Positions 1 to 7,837 of a stretch of DNA of 64,000 bases are shown in pieces. The translations under genes were made by a program, and so were the position numbers. How positions within the stretch are numbered: position 1 is the stretch's first letter; every line of letters begins with the position of its first letter. The notes under the pieces are model-generated. The model saw only the letters and a program-made list of their open reading frames with translations, made no database searches and had not been told where the DNA came from. The stretch comes from Streptomyces lincolnensis (lineage in GTDB: Bacteria > Actinomycetota > Actinomycetes > Streptomycetales > Streptomycetaceae), in contig NZ_JAIHON010000002.1 of the NCBI RefSeq assembly GCF_021173675.1, forward strand, positions 310,001 to 374,000, written 5' to 3'.

Positions 1-953
1 ACGGTCTTCAGCGCGTCCTTCAGCCCTACGGTGCCCAGCGCGGGCGAGGCCGCCACGACCGCGCCGATCAGCGCGACGACCGCGGGCGGCACCCGGTGCA
101 GGGGCTCGCTGCACCACAGGACGACGACCGTGCCCAGGAGCAGCGCGCAGCGTGTCTCGGCCTGCGTCCAGGGGCCGGTGACCGGGGTGTCCGTGTGCCG
201 CTGGATCTCCTCGGCGGTGATGTGCACGGCACCCTCGCGGTCCGCGCGCCGCGTGGTGGTCAGCAGGACGGTCTCGGCGGCCAGGTGGGAGGAGGCCACG
301 GCCAGCGGCAGCCCCAGCAGCAGCCACTCGGTGAAGCCGATCCGCTCACCGGTCGCCTCCCACAGCACCGACACGGTGATCAGATGCGCGCCCGCTCCGA
401 TCAGGGTCGCCACCGCCGACAGCAGGATCACGGTCGGGAACAGCAGCGCCAGCATCACGACCAGTCGTCTCCGGTCGGCGAGCGCCTTGGCGAGGGCCAG
501 GAACACCGGCAGCGCGAGAGCGGCCCGGCCGGAGGTGGCGGGCACCGCGAACGCCGTGACGACCAGTGCGGCCGTCGTCAGGTGCACCAGCTGCCGTACC
601 GTGCGCGCCCCGCCCACCAGGAACGCCGCCGCCCGTCCCGCGAGCCCGGTCCGGGTCACCGCGGCCGCCAGCACGAAGGCGCAGATCAGCAGCCACACGG
701 TGGAGTCGCCGAGGGTGCCGAACAGGGTGTCGCTGCTGATCACCCCGGTCACCGTGAGGGCGAGTCCGGCGCCCAGCGCGATGTACGTGTCGTCGATCGG
801 CGTGGCGATCCACGCGCAGGTGGCCAGGGCGAACACGGCGAGGGTGAACCGGGCGTCGGAGCCCAGACCGGGGAAATTGGCGGGGACCGCGAGCAGCGCG
901 CACAGGGACAGTGCCACGCACAGGGCCGCCGTCAGTCGGAGGTTCAGGATCAC
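1..953 (-). CDS. SLC13/DASS-type anion permease (partial, C-terminus off the window)
   Basis: The reading frame opens with GTG at 951-953 on the minus strand and runs off the left edge after about 317 codons. The translation is very hydrophobic with repeated membrane spans. It carries the stretch FGTLGDSTVWLLICAFVLA followed by a Pro-Ala-Thr-Ser-Gly-Arg loop, which is where SLC13/DASS carriers have their SNT-type substrate loop. Members of this family import dicarboxylates, sulfate or related anions, usually with sodium. The canonical SNT residues are altered here (ATSGR), so the substrate is not predictable. It is divided from the two-component genes by only 57 bases and reads in the same direction, so it may be their regulatory target. 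The end of the gene is not visible. Confidence 0.75.
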   Translation of the reverse strand, partial: MILNLRLTAALCVALSLCALLAVPANFPGLGSDARFTLAVFALATCAWIATPIDDTYIALGAGLALTVTGVISSDTLFGTLGDSTVWLLICAFVLAAAVTRTGLAGRAAAFLVGGARTVRQLVHLTTAALVVTAFAVPATSGRAALALPVFLALAKALADRRRLVVMLALLFPTVILLSAVATLIGAGAHLITVSVLWEATGERIGFTEWLLLGLPLAVASSHLAAETVLLTTTRRADREGAVHITAEEIQRHTDTPVTGPWTQAETRCALLLGTVVVLWCSEPLHRVPPAVVALIGAVVAASPALGTVGLKDALKT

Positions 954-996
954 GTCACCTACGGTTCAGCCCGTCGGTGAGTCCTCAATGAGCCGC

Positions 997-1013
997 AGAT
1001 GAAGGAAACTTCA
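997..1013. promoter_or_regulatory. Candidate response-regulator operator AGATGAAG-N4-CTTCA (copy 1)
   Basis: The sequence has the form AGATGAAG, four bases, CTTCA. The inner part TGAAG-N4-CTTCA is a perfect inverted repeat. It lies 44-60 bases upstream of the permease start and overlaps the stop codon of the response regulator gene. The same pattern with the same spacing occurs at 3466-3482. It could also serve as a small terminator hairpin. Confidence 0.45.
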
Positions 1014-1673
1014 CGCGGGCATCCGGTACCCCATCCCGCGGACCGTCTCCAGCCGCTCGGCGCCCAGCTTCTTGCGCAGGGCGCGCACGTACACGTCCAC
1101 GATGTTCGAGCCCGGGTCGAAGTCGTAGCCCCACACGTGGGACAGGATCTGCTCGCGGGAGAGCACCTGGCCGGGGTGGCGCAGGAACAGCTCCAGCAGC
1201 ACGAACTCCCGGGCCGTCAGATCGACCGTCCGCTCCCCGGAGCGGGCCCGGCGGGTGCGCAGGTCCAGGCTGAGCGAGCCGGAGCGCAGCATGGTCACCT
1301 CCGGCGCGCGGGCCGCCGTACGCAGACGCAGGCGTACCCGGGCGAGCAGTTCCTCGAAGCGGAACGGCTTGGTCATCCAGTCGTCGGCGCCGCCCTCCAG
1401 GCCGGCCACCGTGTCGCGGACGGAGTCGCGGGCGGTCAGCACGATCACCGGGACCGTCACCCGGGCCTCGCGCAGCTGCCGCAGCACGGTGAAGCCGTCC
1501 CGGCCGGGCAGCCCGATGTCCAGGACGACCAGGTCGAAGCCGCCGGTCAGGGCGTACTCGTGGCCCGCCTCGCCGTCGCCGACGACGGTGGTGGTGAAGC
1601 CGTTGGCACGCAGGCCCTTCTCCACGAAGGAGGCGATGCGTTCCTCGTCCTCGACGATGAGAATGCGGTTCAC
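1011..1673 (-). CDS. OmpR/PhoB-family response regulator
   Basis: This 220-residue protein has an N-terminal receiver domain (about 1-115) with acidic residues E8/D9, phospho-acceptor D52 in VVLDIGLPG, T80 and K102. A C-terminal winged-helix domain follows (about 130-218), with the typical LTAREFVLLELF and GMGYR stretches. It would bind DNA after phosphorylation by the histidine kinase encoded just upstream. The GTG start is preceded by AAAGGCGA, and the kinase gene stops 25 bases before it, so the two are probably co-transcribed. The stimulus is unknown. An inverted-repeat motif shared by both flanks of the operon is a plausible target site. Confidence 0.93.
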   Translation of the reverse strand: MNRILIVEDEERIASFVEKGLRANGFTTTVVGDGEAGHEYALTGGFDLVVLDIGLPGRDGFTVLRQLREARVTVPVIVLTARDSVRDTVAGLEGGADDWMTKPFRFEELLARVRLRLRTAARAPEVTMLRSGSLSLDLRTRRARSGERTVDLTAREFVLLELFLRHPGQVLSREQILSHVWGYDFDPGSNIVDVYVRALRKKLGAERLETVRGMGYRMPA

Positions 1674-1698
1674 GGGGTCGCCTTTCGGCCGAGCGCTG

Positions 1699-3201
1699 TC
1701 ATGGGGTCGCGTCCTCCACGGTGAGGACGAAGGTGGCGCCGCCGCCCTCGGTGTCGTGCACCCGGACCCGGCCGCCGTGCCCCTCCGCGATCGCCTTCAC
1801 GATGGACAGCCCGAGGCCCGCCCCCGAGCCTCGGGCGCCCCGGCGGGAGGTGCCGCGCCGGAACCGCTCGAAGATCACCTCGGCGTCCTCGGGGCGGACC
1901 CCGGTGCCGGAGTCGGCGACGTACAGCTCGATCCGCGCGCCCTCGGCGCGGGAGCCGATGCGCACGGTCTGGCCGTCGGTCGTGTGCTGCACGGCGTTCT
2001 GCGCCAGCTGCACCATCGCCTGGGTGATCCGCTGGGGGTCCACCTCGGCCTCCCGGTCGGCGACCTCGGCGAGCTGCCACTGGCGGTCCCCGAGGGTGCG
2101 GACCTTGACGTAGACGTCGGCGGTGAGTTCGGCGAGCTGGACCGGTTCGGGGCGCACGAAGTCCGGGCGCTCGGCCTTGGCGAGGAGCAGCAGGTCCTCG
2201 ACGATGCGGCTCATCCGGTCCAGTTCGTCGGTGACCAGACGGACCGTCTCCTCGCGTTCGGCGGGATCGTCGCCCATCAGCTCCAGATGGCCGCGCACGA
2301 TCGTGATCGGGGTGCGCAGCTCGTGCCCGGCGTCGTCGACGAACTGGCGCTGGGCGGCGAAGGCCCGCTCCAGCCGGTCGAGCATCGCGTTGAAGGTCTC
2401 CGCGAGCGCGGCGATGTCGTCGTGGCCGTGGACCGCGATCCGCCGGGTGAGGTCGTGCTCGGTGAGCTCCGCGGCGGCGAGCCGGACCAGCCGTACCGGC
2501 CTGAGGATGCGGCCGGCGACCGCCCAGGCGATACCGGTGGTCAGCAGCAGGGCGACCCCGGAGATGGCGAGCAGGATGCGGAAGACGACCTCCACCCGCT
2601 CCAGCTCCCGCGCGGGGTGCACGGCGACGACGAACGCGGCCTCCGGGGCGCCGCCCGGCCGGGTGATGACCACCTTGGCCCAGCGGACGTCACCGGACGA
2701 CCGTTTCAGCACGCCCGAGGAGCCGGGGGCGTCGTAGATACGGCGGCGGGCGTCGGCGTCCTCGTACAGCGGACGGGCGGCGGGGTCCTCGCGCGGCTGG
2801 TAGATCCGCCGGGGATCGCCTGCCGCGGTGCCCACCAGGCCGATCAGCTCCTCGTCCGGGTCGGCGTACTGGCGGACCAGGAAGGCCGACAGCAGCTTGC
2901 CCGGATCGGTGAAGGGGCGACCGGTGTCCGGGTCGGCGCCCTCCTTCTGGAAGTTGGCGAACTCGCCGGTCTCCTGGGTGAGCAGGCGGTTGATCCGCTC
3001 GTCGGTCTCGCGCAGCAGGATCGAGCGGGTGGTGGTGGCCACCGAGGCGAGCGCGACCGCCATGACGAAGAGCAGCCAGAGCAGGATGCGGACCCGGGCG
3101 GAGAGCCGCCGCCGGGATCCCTCAGCGGTCGTCGCCGGGTCCGTCGTCGTCGGTCGCGTCGTCCGGTCCGGTCGGGCCGCGGTCGTCGTCATCGTCATCA
3201 C
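1699..3201 (-). CDS. Membrane sensor histidine kinase (HAMP, HisKA, HATPase)
   Basis: This kinase has 500 residues. A cytoplasmic N-terminus rich in Thr is followed by a membrane span at about 36-57, an extracytoplasmic sensor region of about 145 residues, a second span at about 205-228 and a HAMP linker at about 230-282. The HisKA helix carries H293 in AGHELRTPIT, and the ATPase domain has an N box (NAVQH) and glycine boxes (DSGTG, GSGAGLGLS). It should phosphorylate the downstream OmpR-type regulator. The start is taken at the first ATG because no later start precedes the first membrane span. This makes the first ~26 codons overlap the upstream small secreted protein gene in another frame. 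The extracytoplasmic domain resembles no ligand domain I recognise. Confidence 0.92.
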   Translation of the reverse strand: MMTMTTTAARPDRTTRPTTTDPATTAEGSRRRLSARVRILLWLLFVMAVALASVATTTRSILLRETDERINRLLTQETGEFANFQKEGADPDTGRPFTDPGKLLSAFLVRQYADPDEELIGLVGTAAGDPRRIYQPREDPAARPLYEDADARRRIYDAPGSSGVLKRSSGDVRWAKVVITRPGGAPEAAFVVAVHPARELERVEVVFRILLAISGVALLLTTGIAWAVAGRILRPVRLVRLAAAELTEHDLTRRIAVHGHDDIAALAETFNAMLDRLERAFAAQRQFVDDAGHELRTPITIVRGHLELMGDDPAEREETVRLVTDELDRMSRIVEDLLLLAKAERPDFVRPEPVQLAELTADVYVKVRTLGDRQWQLAEVADREAEVDPQRITQAMVQLAQNAVQHTTDGQTVRIGSRAEGARIELYVADSGTGVRPEDAEVIFERFRRGTSRRGARGSGAGLGLSIVKAIAEGHGGRVRVHDTEGGGATFVLTVEDATP

Positions 3202-3430
3202 TCGCGGTGCTGTCGGTCACCGGAGGCCGCGAGACGACCTCGTCGCTCGGCGTCGGCCCGGGCGGGGTGGGGGTCGGGGTCGGCGAGCCGGTGTCCAGCT
3301 CGACCTTCGGAGGGACCTTCGGGGCCTCGGGACTGTCGGTGAGGGCGAAACTGGTCGCGGCGATCCCCAGCGGGATCACCACGACGGCGGCGAGGGCCGC
3401 CAGCCGGCGGGAGAAGACCATGGGCCTCAT
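3122..3430 (-). CDS. Small secreted or membrane-anchored Pro/Asp-rich protein
   Basis: This 102-residue protein begins with a basic, hydrophobic signal-like segment (MRPMVFSRRLAALAAVVVIP, about residues 1-30). A Pro/Thr-rich stretch follows, then a very acidic tail with a run of six Asp. No known domain is visible. It lies directly upstream of the sensor kinase and overlaps it by 80 bases, so it may be an accessory or sensory partner of that kinase. This is inference from position only. A second in-frame ATG lies 9 bases downstream of the chosen start, and no strong ribosome site decides between them. Confidence 0.6.
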   Translation of the reverse strand: MRPMVFSRRLAALAAVVVIPLGIAATSFALTDSPEAPKVPPKVELDTGSPTPTPTPPGPTPSDEVVSRPPVTDSTASDDDDDDRGPTGPDDATDDDGPGDDR

Positions 3431-3464
3431 GCTGCGCCCGGCGGCCGGGCGCCAGGATGAGCCC

Positions 3465-3486
3465 GAGATGAAGAACTCTTCATCTC
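3465..3486. promoter_or_regulatory. Perfect inverted repeat GAGATGAAG-N4-CTTCATCTC (operator copy 2 and/or terminator)
   Basis: The 9-base arms at 3465-3473 and 3478-3486 are perfectly complementary around AACT. The repeat sits 35-56 bases upstream of the small secreted protein and kinase operon and about 30 bases downstream of the AsnC/rhomboid operon. It can therefore be an operator for the first or a terminator for the second. The internal AGATGAAG-N4-CTTCA matches 997-1013. Confidence 0.5.
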
Positions 3487-3517
3487 CGCCGGGGCACCCT
3501 CCGCCGGGGCGGGACCG

Positions 3518-3799
3518 TCAGCTGTCCAGCCCGATCGCGAAGGCCGCCTCCAGGTCGTGCTGCGAGTACGTACGGAACGCCACGTGCGTGTCCGTCGCCT
3601 CCACCCCGGGGATCTTGCTGATGCTGCCCGGGATGACCTCCGCCAGGTCCTCGTGCTGCTTGACCCGGACCATGGCGATCAGGTCGTAGGTCCCGGTGAC
3701 GGAGAAGACCTCGCTGACGCTTTCCAGCGCGGCGATCCGCTCCGCGATCTCGGGGATCCGGTCCACGCTGGTCTTGATGAGGACGATCGCGGTGATCAC
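3518..3799 (-). CDS. Stand-alone Lrp/AsnC effector-binding (RAM) domain protein
   Basis: This 93-residue protein corresponds to the C-terminal ligand-binding half of Lrp/AsnC regulators. It has an alternating beta-alpha pattern with TGTYDLIAMVRV and VAFRTYS segments and no helix-turn-helix domain. Such stand-alone domains form rings that bind amino acids, and may act as effector sensors or mix with full-length Lrp proteins. The GTG start overlaps the stop of the rhomboid gene in a GTGA tetranucleotide, indicating translational coupling. The direct ligand cannot be told from the sequence. Confidence 0.88.
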   Translation of the reverse strand: MITAIVLIKTSVDRIPEIAERIAALESVSEVFSVTGTYDLIAMVRVKQHEDLAEVIPGSISKIPGVEATDTHVAFRTYSQHDLEAAFAIGLDS

Positions 3800-4545
3800 G
3801 GCTGTTTCTCTCCCTCGGAGGCCGGAGCTGGGGCGGACCTCACTCTAGTGGTAGGCCCGAACACCACCCAGGCCAAGCCGAGGCCCAGGCCGAGGCCGAT
3901 GAGGTGGGCCAGGTAGGCGACGCCGGGGCCCTGACCGGCCTGGCCGGCGGCCAGCCATTGGAGGGCCGCCCAGAAGGGGAGGACCACCCAGGCGGGGAAG
4001 CGCAGGGGGAGGAAGAAGAGGAAGGGCAGGAGACTGGTGACGCGGGCCGTGGGGAACAGGTACAGGAACGCTCCGAGGATCGCGGAGATCGCCCCGGACG
4101 CGCCGACCAGGGACTGCCCGGAGCCGGCGTTGGCGGCCGCGTAGCCCAGCAGGGCCAGGTAGCCGCAGCCGAGGTGGAAGAGGGTGAACCGGACGTGTCC
4201 CATCCGCTCCTCGGTCATCACCCCGAACACATAGAGGAAGAGCATGTTGCCCAGCAGATGCACCCAGCTGCCGTGGACGAACAGGGCCGTGGCCGGGGTG
4301 AGCACGGCCCGCGCCGAGCCCTCGAACAGTTCCGCGGGCACCACGCCCCAACGGTGGAAATAGGCCCGCTGCGCGGCGAGCAGCGCGTCCCCGGTGCCGT
4401 ACGCCGGATTGAGCCCCGCCGCCGGACCGGTCACGAAGACCAGCGAGCACAGGGCGATCAGGCCGTACGTCATCGGCGCCGGCGACCTGCGCACCCTCCG
4501 GCCCGCCCGGCCGACCGTCCCGATCCAGTTGCCGATCATGGACAC
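3796..4545 (-). CDS. Rhomboid-family intramembrane serine protease
   Basis: This 249-residue protein has about six membrane spans. It shows the rhomboid signatures: HGSWVHLLGN (His91, His96, Asn100), GASGA with the predicted nucleophile S150, and AHLIG with the predicted catalytic H214. Rhomboids cut transmembrane helices within the membrane, and the substrate here is unknown. The protein is encoded directly upstream of, and coupled to, the AsnC-type effector domain. The divergent zinc-ribbon gene starts 170 bases away. Confidence 0.93.
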   Translation of the reverse strand: MSMIGNWIGTVGRAGRRVRRSPAPMTYGLIALCSLVFVTGPAAGLNPAYGTGDALLAAQRAYFHRWGVVPAELFEGSARAVLTPATALFVHGSWVHLLGNMLFLYVFGVMTEERMGHVRFTLFHLGCGYLALLGYAAANAGSGQSLVGASGAISAILGAFLYLFPTARVTSLLPFLFFLPLRFPAWVVLPFWAALQWLAAGQAGQGPGVAYLAHLIGLGLGLGLAWVVFGPTTRVRSAPAPASEGEKQP

Positions 4546-4715
4546 AGAGCATGACGTAAGGGGACCGAACGGAACAGACTGCCTCGCCGCCGGTCGGGCC
4601 GCGCGGACGCCCGAGCGGCGAGTCCCCGCCAGGCCGTAGGGTTACGGCCACACGTATCGGGGGAGCCCGGTGCGTCACGGACACTAGAAGGACTAAAGGA
4701 AAGAGCACGGTCACG

Positions 4716-4955
4716 ATGACGGTTCCCCTGCCGACCGCCTCCACGCGGTGGCGCTGCACCCTCTGCGGCAACCTCACGCGCTTCGACGTGACCCGCTCGT
4801 CGAAGGTCGTCGAGTACGTCCACCTCGACCTGGCCGGTGAGCCGAAGGTCGAGGAGCGCGAGGTGGTCAGTGAGACCATCGAGTCGGTGCGCTGCCGCTG
4901 GTGCAACGCCGTGGACCAGGTGGAACTCGTGGACAGGCCGGGCGCCGGCTCCTGA
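4716..4955 (+). CDS. Small zinc-ribbon-like protein
   Basis: This 79-residue protein contains two CxxC knuckles (CTLC at about 14-17 and CRWC near residue 62), which would hold one zinc ion between them. Between the knuckles is an acidic, beta-rich segment. I do not recognise a named function; homologous small proteins are usually listed as hypothetical. The gene is followed after 37 bases by the NYN-domain gene on the same strand, so an operon is likely and a role in RNA handling is possible. The 170 bases upstream are shared with the divergent rhomboid gene. They contain AAAGGAAAG as a rather distant ribosome site. Confidence 0.75.
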   Translation: MTVPLPTASTRWRCTLCGNLTRFDVTRSSKVVEYVHLDLAGEPKVEEREVVSETIESVRCRWCNAVDQVELVDRPGAGS

Positions 4956-4992
4956 CAGGGAGCGGCCCCGTACAGGCATTGGGGAGTAAGGG

Positions 4993-6336
4993 ATGGTGGA
5001 GACCACGGGCGGGGGGCCGGGCGACGGCGCCGCCGAGGTGCTCGACCGCCCGCTGCCCGACGGAGTGCGCCGCAGGGTCGTCCAGATCGTCTCGGACGGC
5101 TTCGGTGGCCTGACCGTCGCCGAACTGCCCGCCCAGCTGAGGCAGTACGCCCGGTTCGCCCCGAACCGCCGCGCCAAGTTCGCCGGCAACGCCATGGCGG
5201 CCGCCCTGGAGACCGATCCGCTGTTCAGGCAGCGCATCGGGGAGAAGTTCAGAGAGGCGCAGCCGGAGCTCTCCGGCGCCCTCGACTCCGGCTCGCCGCC
5301 CCCGGCCGCGGACCCGCTCGACGTGGCGGCCGCGGCCTACGTACTGCGGCCCACCGACTGGGTGAAACTCGTGACCGCGGCCGGCGAGGAGGCCCAGCGG
5401 GCCGACGCCGAGCGGGCCGACGAGGAGAGCCGGGCCGAGCTGGAGCGGCTGCGCGAGGAACTCGACCGGGCCCGTGAGCACACCCGCACCGAGACCGAGC
5501 GGCTGCGCACCGAGCTGGACGCGGCCAAGAAGGAAGCGGATTCGCTGCACCGCAAGCTGCGTGCCGCCTACAGCGACGTCAAGCGCGGCGAGGCGGCCCT
5601 GCGCAAGGTGCACGCCGAGATGGAGGCCGTGCGCACCGACAGTCACGCCCAGGTCTCCGCGGCCGAGAGCGAGTCCCGGCGGCTGAAGTCCCGCCTCGGG
5701 GAGGCGGAGGCGGCCCTGGAGGCCACCCGCCGGGCCGCGCGCGAGGGCCGCAGCGTCGAGGACATGCGGGTACGGCTGCTTCTGGACACGCTGCTCGACG
5801 CCACCCAGGGACTGCGGCGGGAACTGGCCCTGCCGCCCGTCTCGGTACGGCCGGCGGAGACCGTGGACGCCGTCGAACCCGGCCGCATGACCCCGAAGGA
5901 CATCGCCGCGCGGGCCCTGTCCGAGAACGACCCCGCCATCCTCGACCAGCTCCTCGCGCTCCCGCAGGCCCATCTGGTCGTCGACGGCTACAACGTCACC
6001 AAGACCGGCTATCCCCAGATGCCGCTGGAGAAGCAGCGGCTGAGGCTGCTCGGCCAGCTCTCGCAGCTCGCCGCCCAGACCGGCGCCGAGGTCACCTGTG
6101 TCTTCGACGGGGCCGAGCTGGCCGCGCCGGTACTGCTGGCGCCGCCGCGCGGGGTCAGGGTGCTGTTCTCCAAGCCGGGCGTCACCGCCGACGAGTTGAT
6201 CCGTCAGCTGGTGCGCGCCGAGCCGCCGGGCCGTCCGGTCATCGTCGCGTCCACCGACCGTGAGGTGGCCGACGGGATCGCCAAGGCGGGTGCGCGGCCG
6301 GTGGCTTCTGCGGTGCTTCTGAAGCGGCTGTCCTAA
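4993..6336 (+). CDS. NYN-domain (YacP-type) putative RNase with central coiled coil
   Basis: This protein has 447 residues. The N-terminal ~120 residues are of unknown fold. Residues about 130-265 are a long charged coiled coil rich in Glu, Arg and Lys. The C-terminus (about 325-447) is a NYN/PIN-like domain beginning HLVVDGYNV, with D331, a second acidic site in CVFDGAE and a third in ASTDREV. YacP-type NYN domains are predicted or shown to be ribonucleases acting on mRNA or ribosome-associated RNA. The coiled coil is an addition to the ~170-residue Bacillus-type YacP and may drive oligomerisation. The ATG is preceded by GGGGAGTAAGGG. Confidence 0.85.
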   Translation: MVETTGGGPGDGAAEVLDRPLPDGVRRRVVQIVSDGFGGLTVAELPAQLRQYARFAPNRRAKFAGNAMAAALETDPLFRQRIGEKFREAQPELSGALDSGSPPPAADPLDVAAAAYVLRPTDWVKLVTAAGEEAQRADAERADEESRAELERLREELDRAREHTRTETERLRTELDAAKKEADSLHRKLRAAYSDVKRGEAALRKVHAEMEAVRTDSHAQVSAAESESRRLKSRLGEAEAALEATRRAAREGRSVEDMRVRLLLDTLLDATQGLRRELALPPVSVRPAETVDAVEPGRMTPKDIAARALSENDPAILDQLLALPQAHLVVDGYNVTKTGYPQMPLEKQRLRLLGQLSQLAAQTGAEVTCVFDGAELAAPVLLAPPRGVRVLFSKPGVTADELIRQLVRAEPPGRPVIVASTDREVADGIAKAGARPVASAVLLKRLS

Positions 6337-6469
6337 ACGTCAAAGGGCAGGTTTATTGCCCGAATTGGCGGGATCGTCACGCAACGTAGTGTCAAGTGGG
6401 TGTCACTCCAGGTGAGTTATGTGCAAAGAATGCACGGCGTGACGAGATTTTGCTCCTGAGGATTTGAAC

Positions 6470-6522
6470 TGATCACGGGAAGGTCACTAGGGTCTGGGCT
6501 CGAACCTCCGAGCGGGTGATCA
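6470..6522 (+). promoter_or_regulatory. Nested inverted repeat in the 5' leader of the first NlpC/P60 gene
   Basis: TGATCAC at 6470-6476 is complementary to GTGATCA at 6516-6522. Inside this lies a second hairpin, GCTCG (6498-6502) with CGAGC (6509-6513). The structure ends nine bases before the strong ribosome site AAGGAG (6531-6536). It could be an operator or an RNA element. It does not match the c-di-AMP riboswitch that often precedes Streptomyces cell-wall hydrolase genes. The rest of 6337-6469 shows only a weak GGGCA/TGCCC hairpin at 6345-6361. Confidence 0.4.
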
Positions 6523-6545
6523 CTCAAAAGAAGGAGTTCACCTCC

Positions 6546-7580
6546 GTGGCGTCCCACCGTCGACCCAAGCAGCCGAGCCGCACGCGCGTGACCGTGCTCA
6601 CCACCGCAGCTGCTGCCGCTGTGGCTTTCAGCGCCAATGCCGCCAACGCGGCGCCGAGCGAGAAGCCGAGCAAGGACGAGGTCAAGTCCAAGGTCGACAA
6701 GCTCTACGAGCAGGCGGAGCAGGCCACCGAGAAGTTCAACGGGGCCAAGGAGAAGCAGGAGAAGCTCCAGAAGGAGATCTCCACCATCCAGGACAACGTC
6801 GCCCGGGGTCAGGAGGAGCTCAACGAGCTCCGTGACTCCATAGGCCTGGCGGCCGCCGCCCAGTACCGCACCGGCGCCATGGACTCCTCCCTCCAGCTCT
6901 TCCTGTCGTCGAACCCGGACGACTACCTGGACAAGGCGTCCACCGCCGACCAGCTCAGCTCGCAGCAGGTCGAGGCGCTGAAGAAGATCCAGGAGAAGCA
7001 GCGCGAACTCGCGCAGGAGCGTTCCGAGGCCTCCGAGAAGCTCAAGGACCTGGCCTCCACCCGCACCGAACTGGGCAAGAAGAAGAAGGAAGTCCAGAGC
7101 AAGCTCGCCGAGGCGCAGAAGCTCCTCAACAGCCTGACGGCCGCCGAGAAGGCCGCCCTCGCCGCCGCGGACCAGCGCGCCAGCCGCGACTCCGCCGAGC
7201 GCGTCGACCTCGGCGACGCCCCCGTCGGCTCCGGCCGCGCCATGGCCGCCTTCCAGGCCGCCCAGTCCCAGATCGGCAAGCCGTACGTCTACGGCGCCAC
7301 CGGCACCGCGTCCTACGACTGCTCGGGCCTGACCTCCTGGGCCTACGCCCAGGCCGGCGTCTCCATCCCGCGCACCTCGCAGGCCCAGGCCAACGCCGGC
7401 ACCCGGATCTACTCCGAGAGCCAGCTCAAGGTCGGCGACCTCGTCATCTTCTACGGCGACCTGCACCACGTCGGCTTCTACGCGGGCAACGGCCAGGTGC
7501 TGCACGCCCCGCGCTCCGGCACGGTCGTGCGCTACGAGTCGATCAACAACATGCCGTTCCAGTTCGGCGTCCGGATCTGA
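6546..7580 (+). CDS. Secreted NlpC/P60 peptidoglycan endopeptidase (RipA-like), paralogue 1
   Basis: The GTG at 6546 is chosen because AAGGAG lies nine bases upstream; the frame is open further upstream. The 344-residue protein has a signal peptide (about 1-36, cleavage near ANAAP). A long Lys/Glu-rich coiled coil spans about 40-200. The C-terminal NlpC/P60 domain has the catalytic triad C259 in YDCSG, H308 and H320. These enzymes cut D-iGlu-Dap bonds in the peptide stems of peptidoglycan and act outside the membrane in growth and separation. A clear paralogue follows directly downstream, suggesting tandem duplication. In mycobacteria an NlpC/P60 gene also lies near pimB. Confidence 0.93.
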   Translation: MASHRRPKQPSRTRVTVLTTAAAAAVAFSANAANAAPSEKPSKDEVKSKVDKLYEQAEQATEKFNGAKEKQEKLQKEISTIQDNVARGQEELNELRDSIGLAAAAQYRTGAMDSSLQLFLSSNPDDYLDKASTADQLSSQQVEALKKIQEKQRELAQERSEASEKLKDLASTRTELGKKKKEVQSKLAEAQKLLNSLTAAEKAALAAADQRASRDSAERVDLGDAPVGSGRAMAAFQAAQSQIGKPYVYGATGTASYDCSGLTSWAYAQAGVSIPRTSQAQANAGTRIYSESQLKVGDLVIFYGDLHHVGFYAGNGQVLHAPRSGTVVRYESINNMPFQFGVRI

Positions 7581-7642
7581 TCCGCTGCGGCGTCCGGACC
7601 TGATCCGGCCCTGATCCGCTGCGGCGCCGGGATCTGATCAGC
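7566..7642 (+). repeat. Imperfect repeats of the 3' end of the upstream hydrolase gene
   Basis: A ~20-base unit of the form GGCGTCCGGATCTGATC begins at 7566 (containing the stop codon), again at 7589 and, diverged, at 7623. The gap between copies two and three carries an extra TGATCCGCTGC segment. The last copy ends in a small hairpin, CTGATC (7634-7639) with GATCAG (7648-7653). This looks like slippage that multiplied the gene end. Confidence 0.6.
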
Positions 7643-7702
7643 TTCAAGATCAGGACACGACACCGCCCGTTCGGGCGAATCCCCGCGACGTGAAGTGACC
7701 CC

Positions 7703-7738
7703 ACGCCCCGCCCACGACCTGCGTCGTAGGCGGGGCGT
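7703..7738 (+). terminator. Strong hairpin terminator after the first NlpC/P60 gene
   Basis: ACGCCCCGCC at 7703-7712 pairs perfectly with GGCGGGGCGT at 7729-7738. An inner ACGAC/GTCGT stem sits inside the loop. There is no U tract, as is usual in Streptomyces. A small hairpin at 7664-7677 (CGCCCG-TT-CGGGCG) precedes it. The element should insulate the two paralogous hydrolase genes. Confidence 0.75.
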
Positions 7739-7837
7739 CACGGTGTGTGGCCGCGGAGGTCGTTGGTGGGTGCCCGGTGACGGGGCTACTGTCTGCCGCG
7801 TTTCCTCATCCGCCAGCGGAAAGGAGTGCGGCTTCCC

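Noticed and set aside
6337..6545. Possible c-di-AMP (ydaO-type) riboswitch before the NlpC/P60 gene
   Set aside because: The conserved sequence blocks of that class are not present. Only a nested inverted repeat can be supported.
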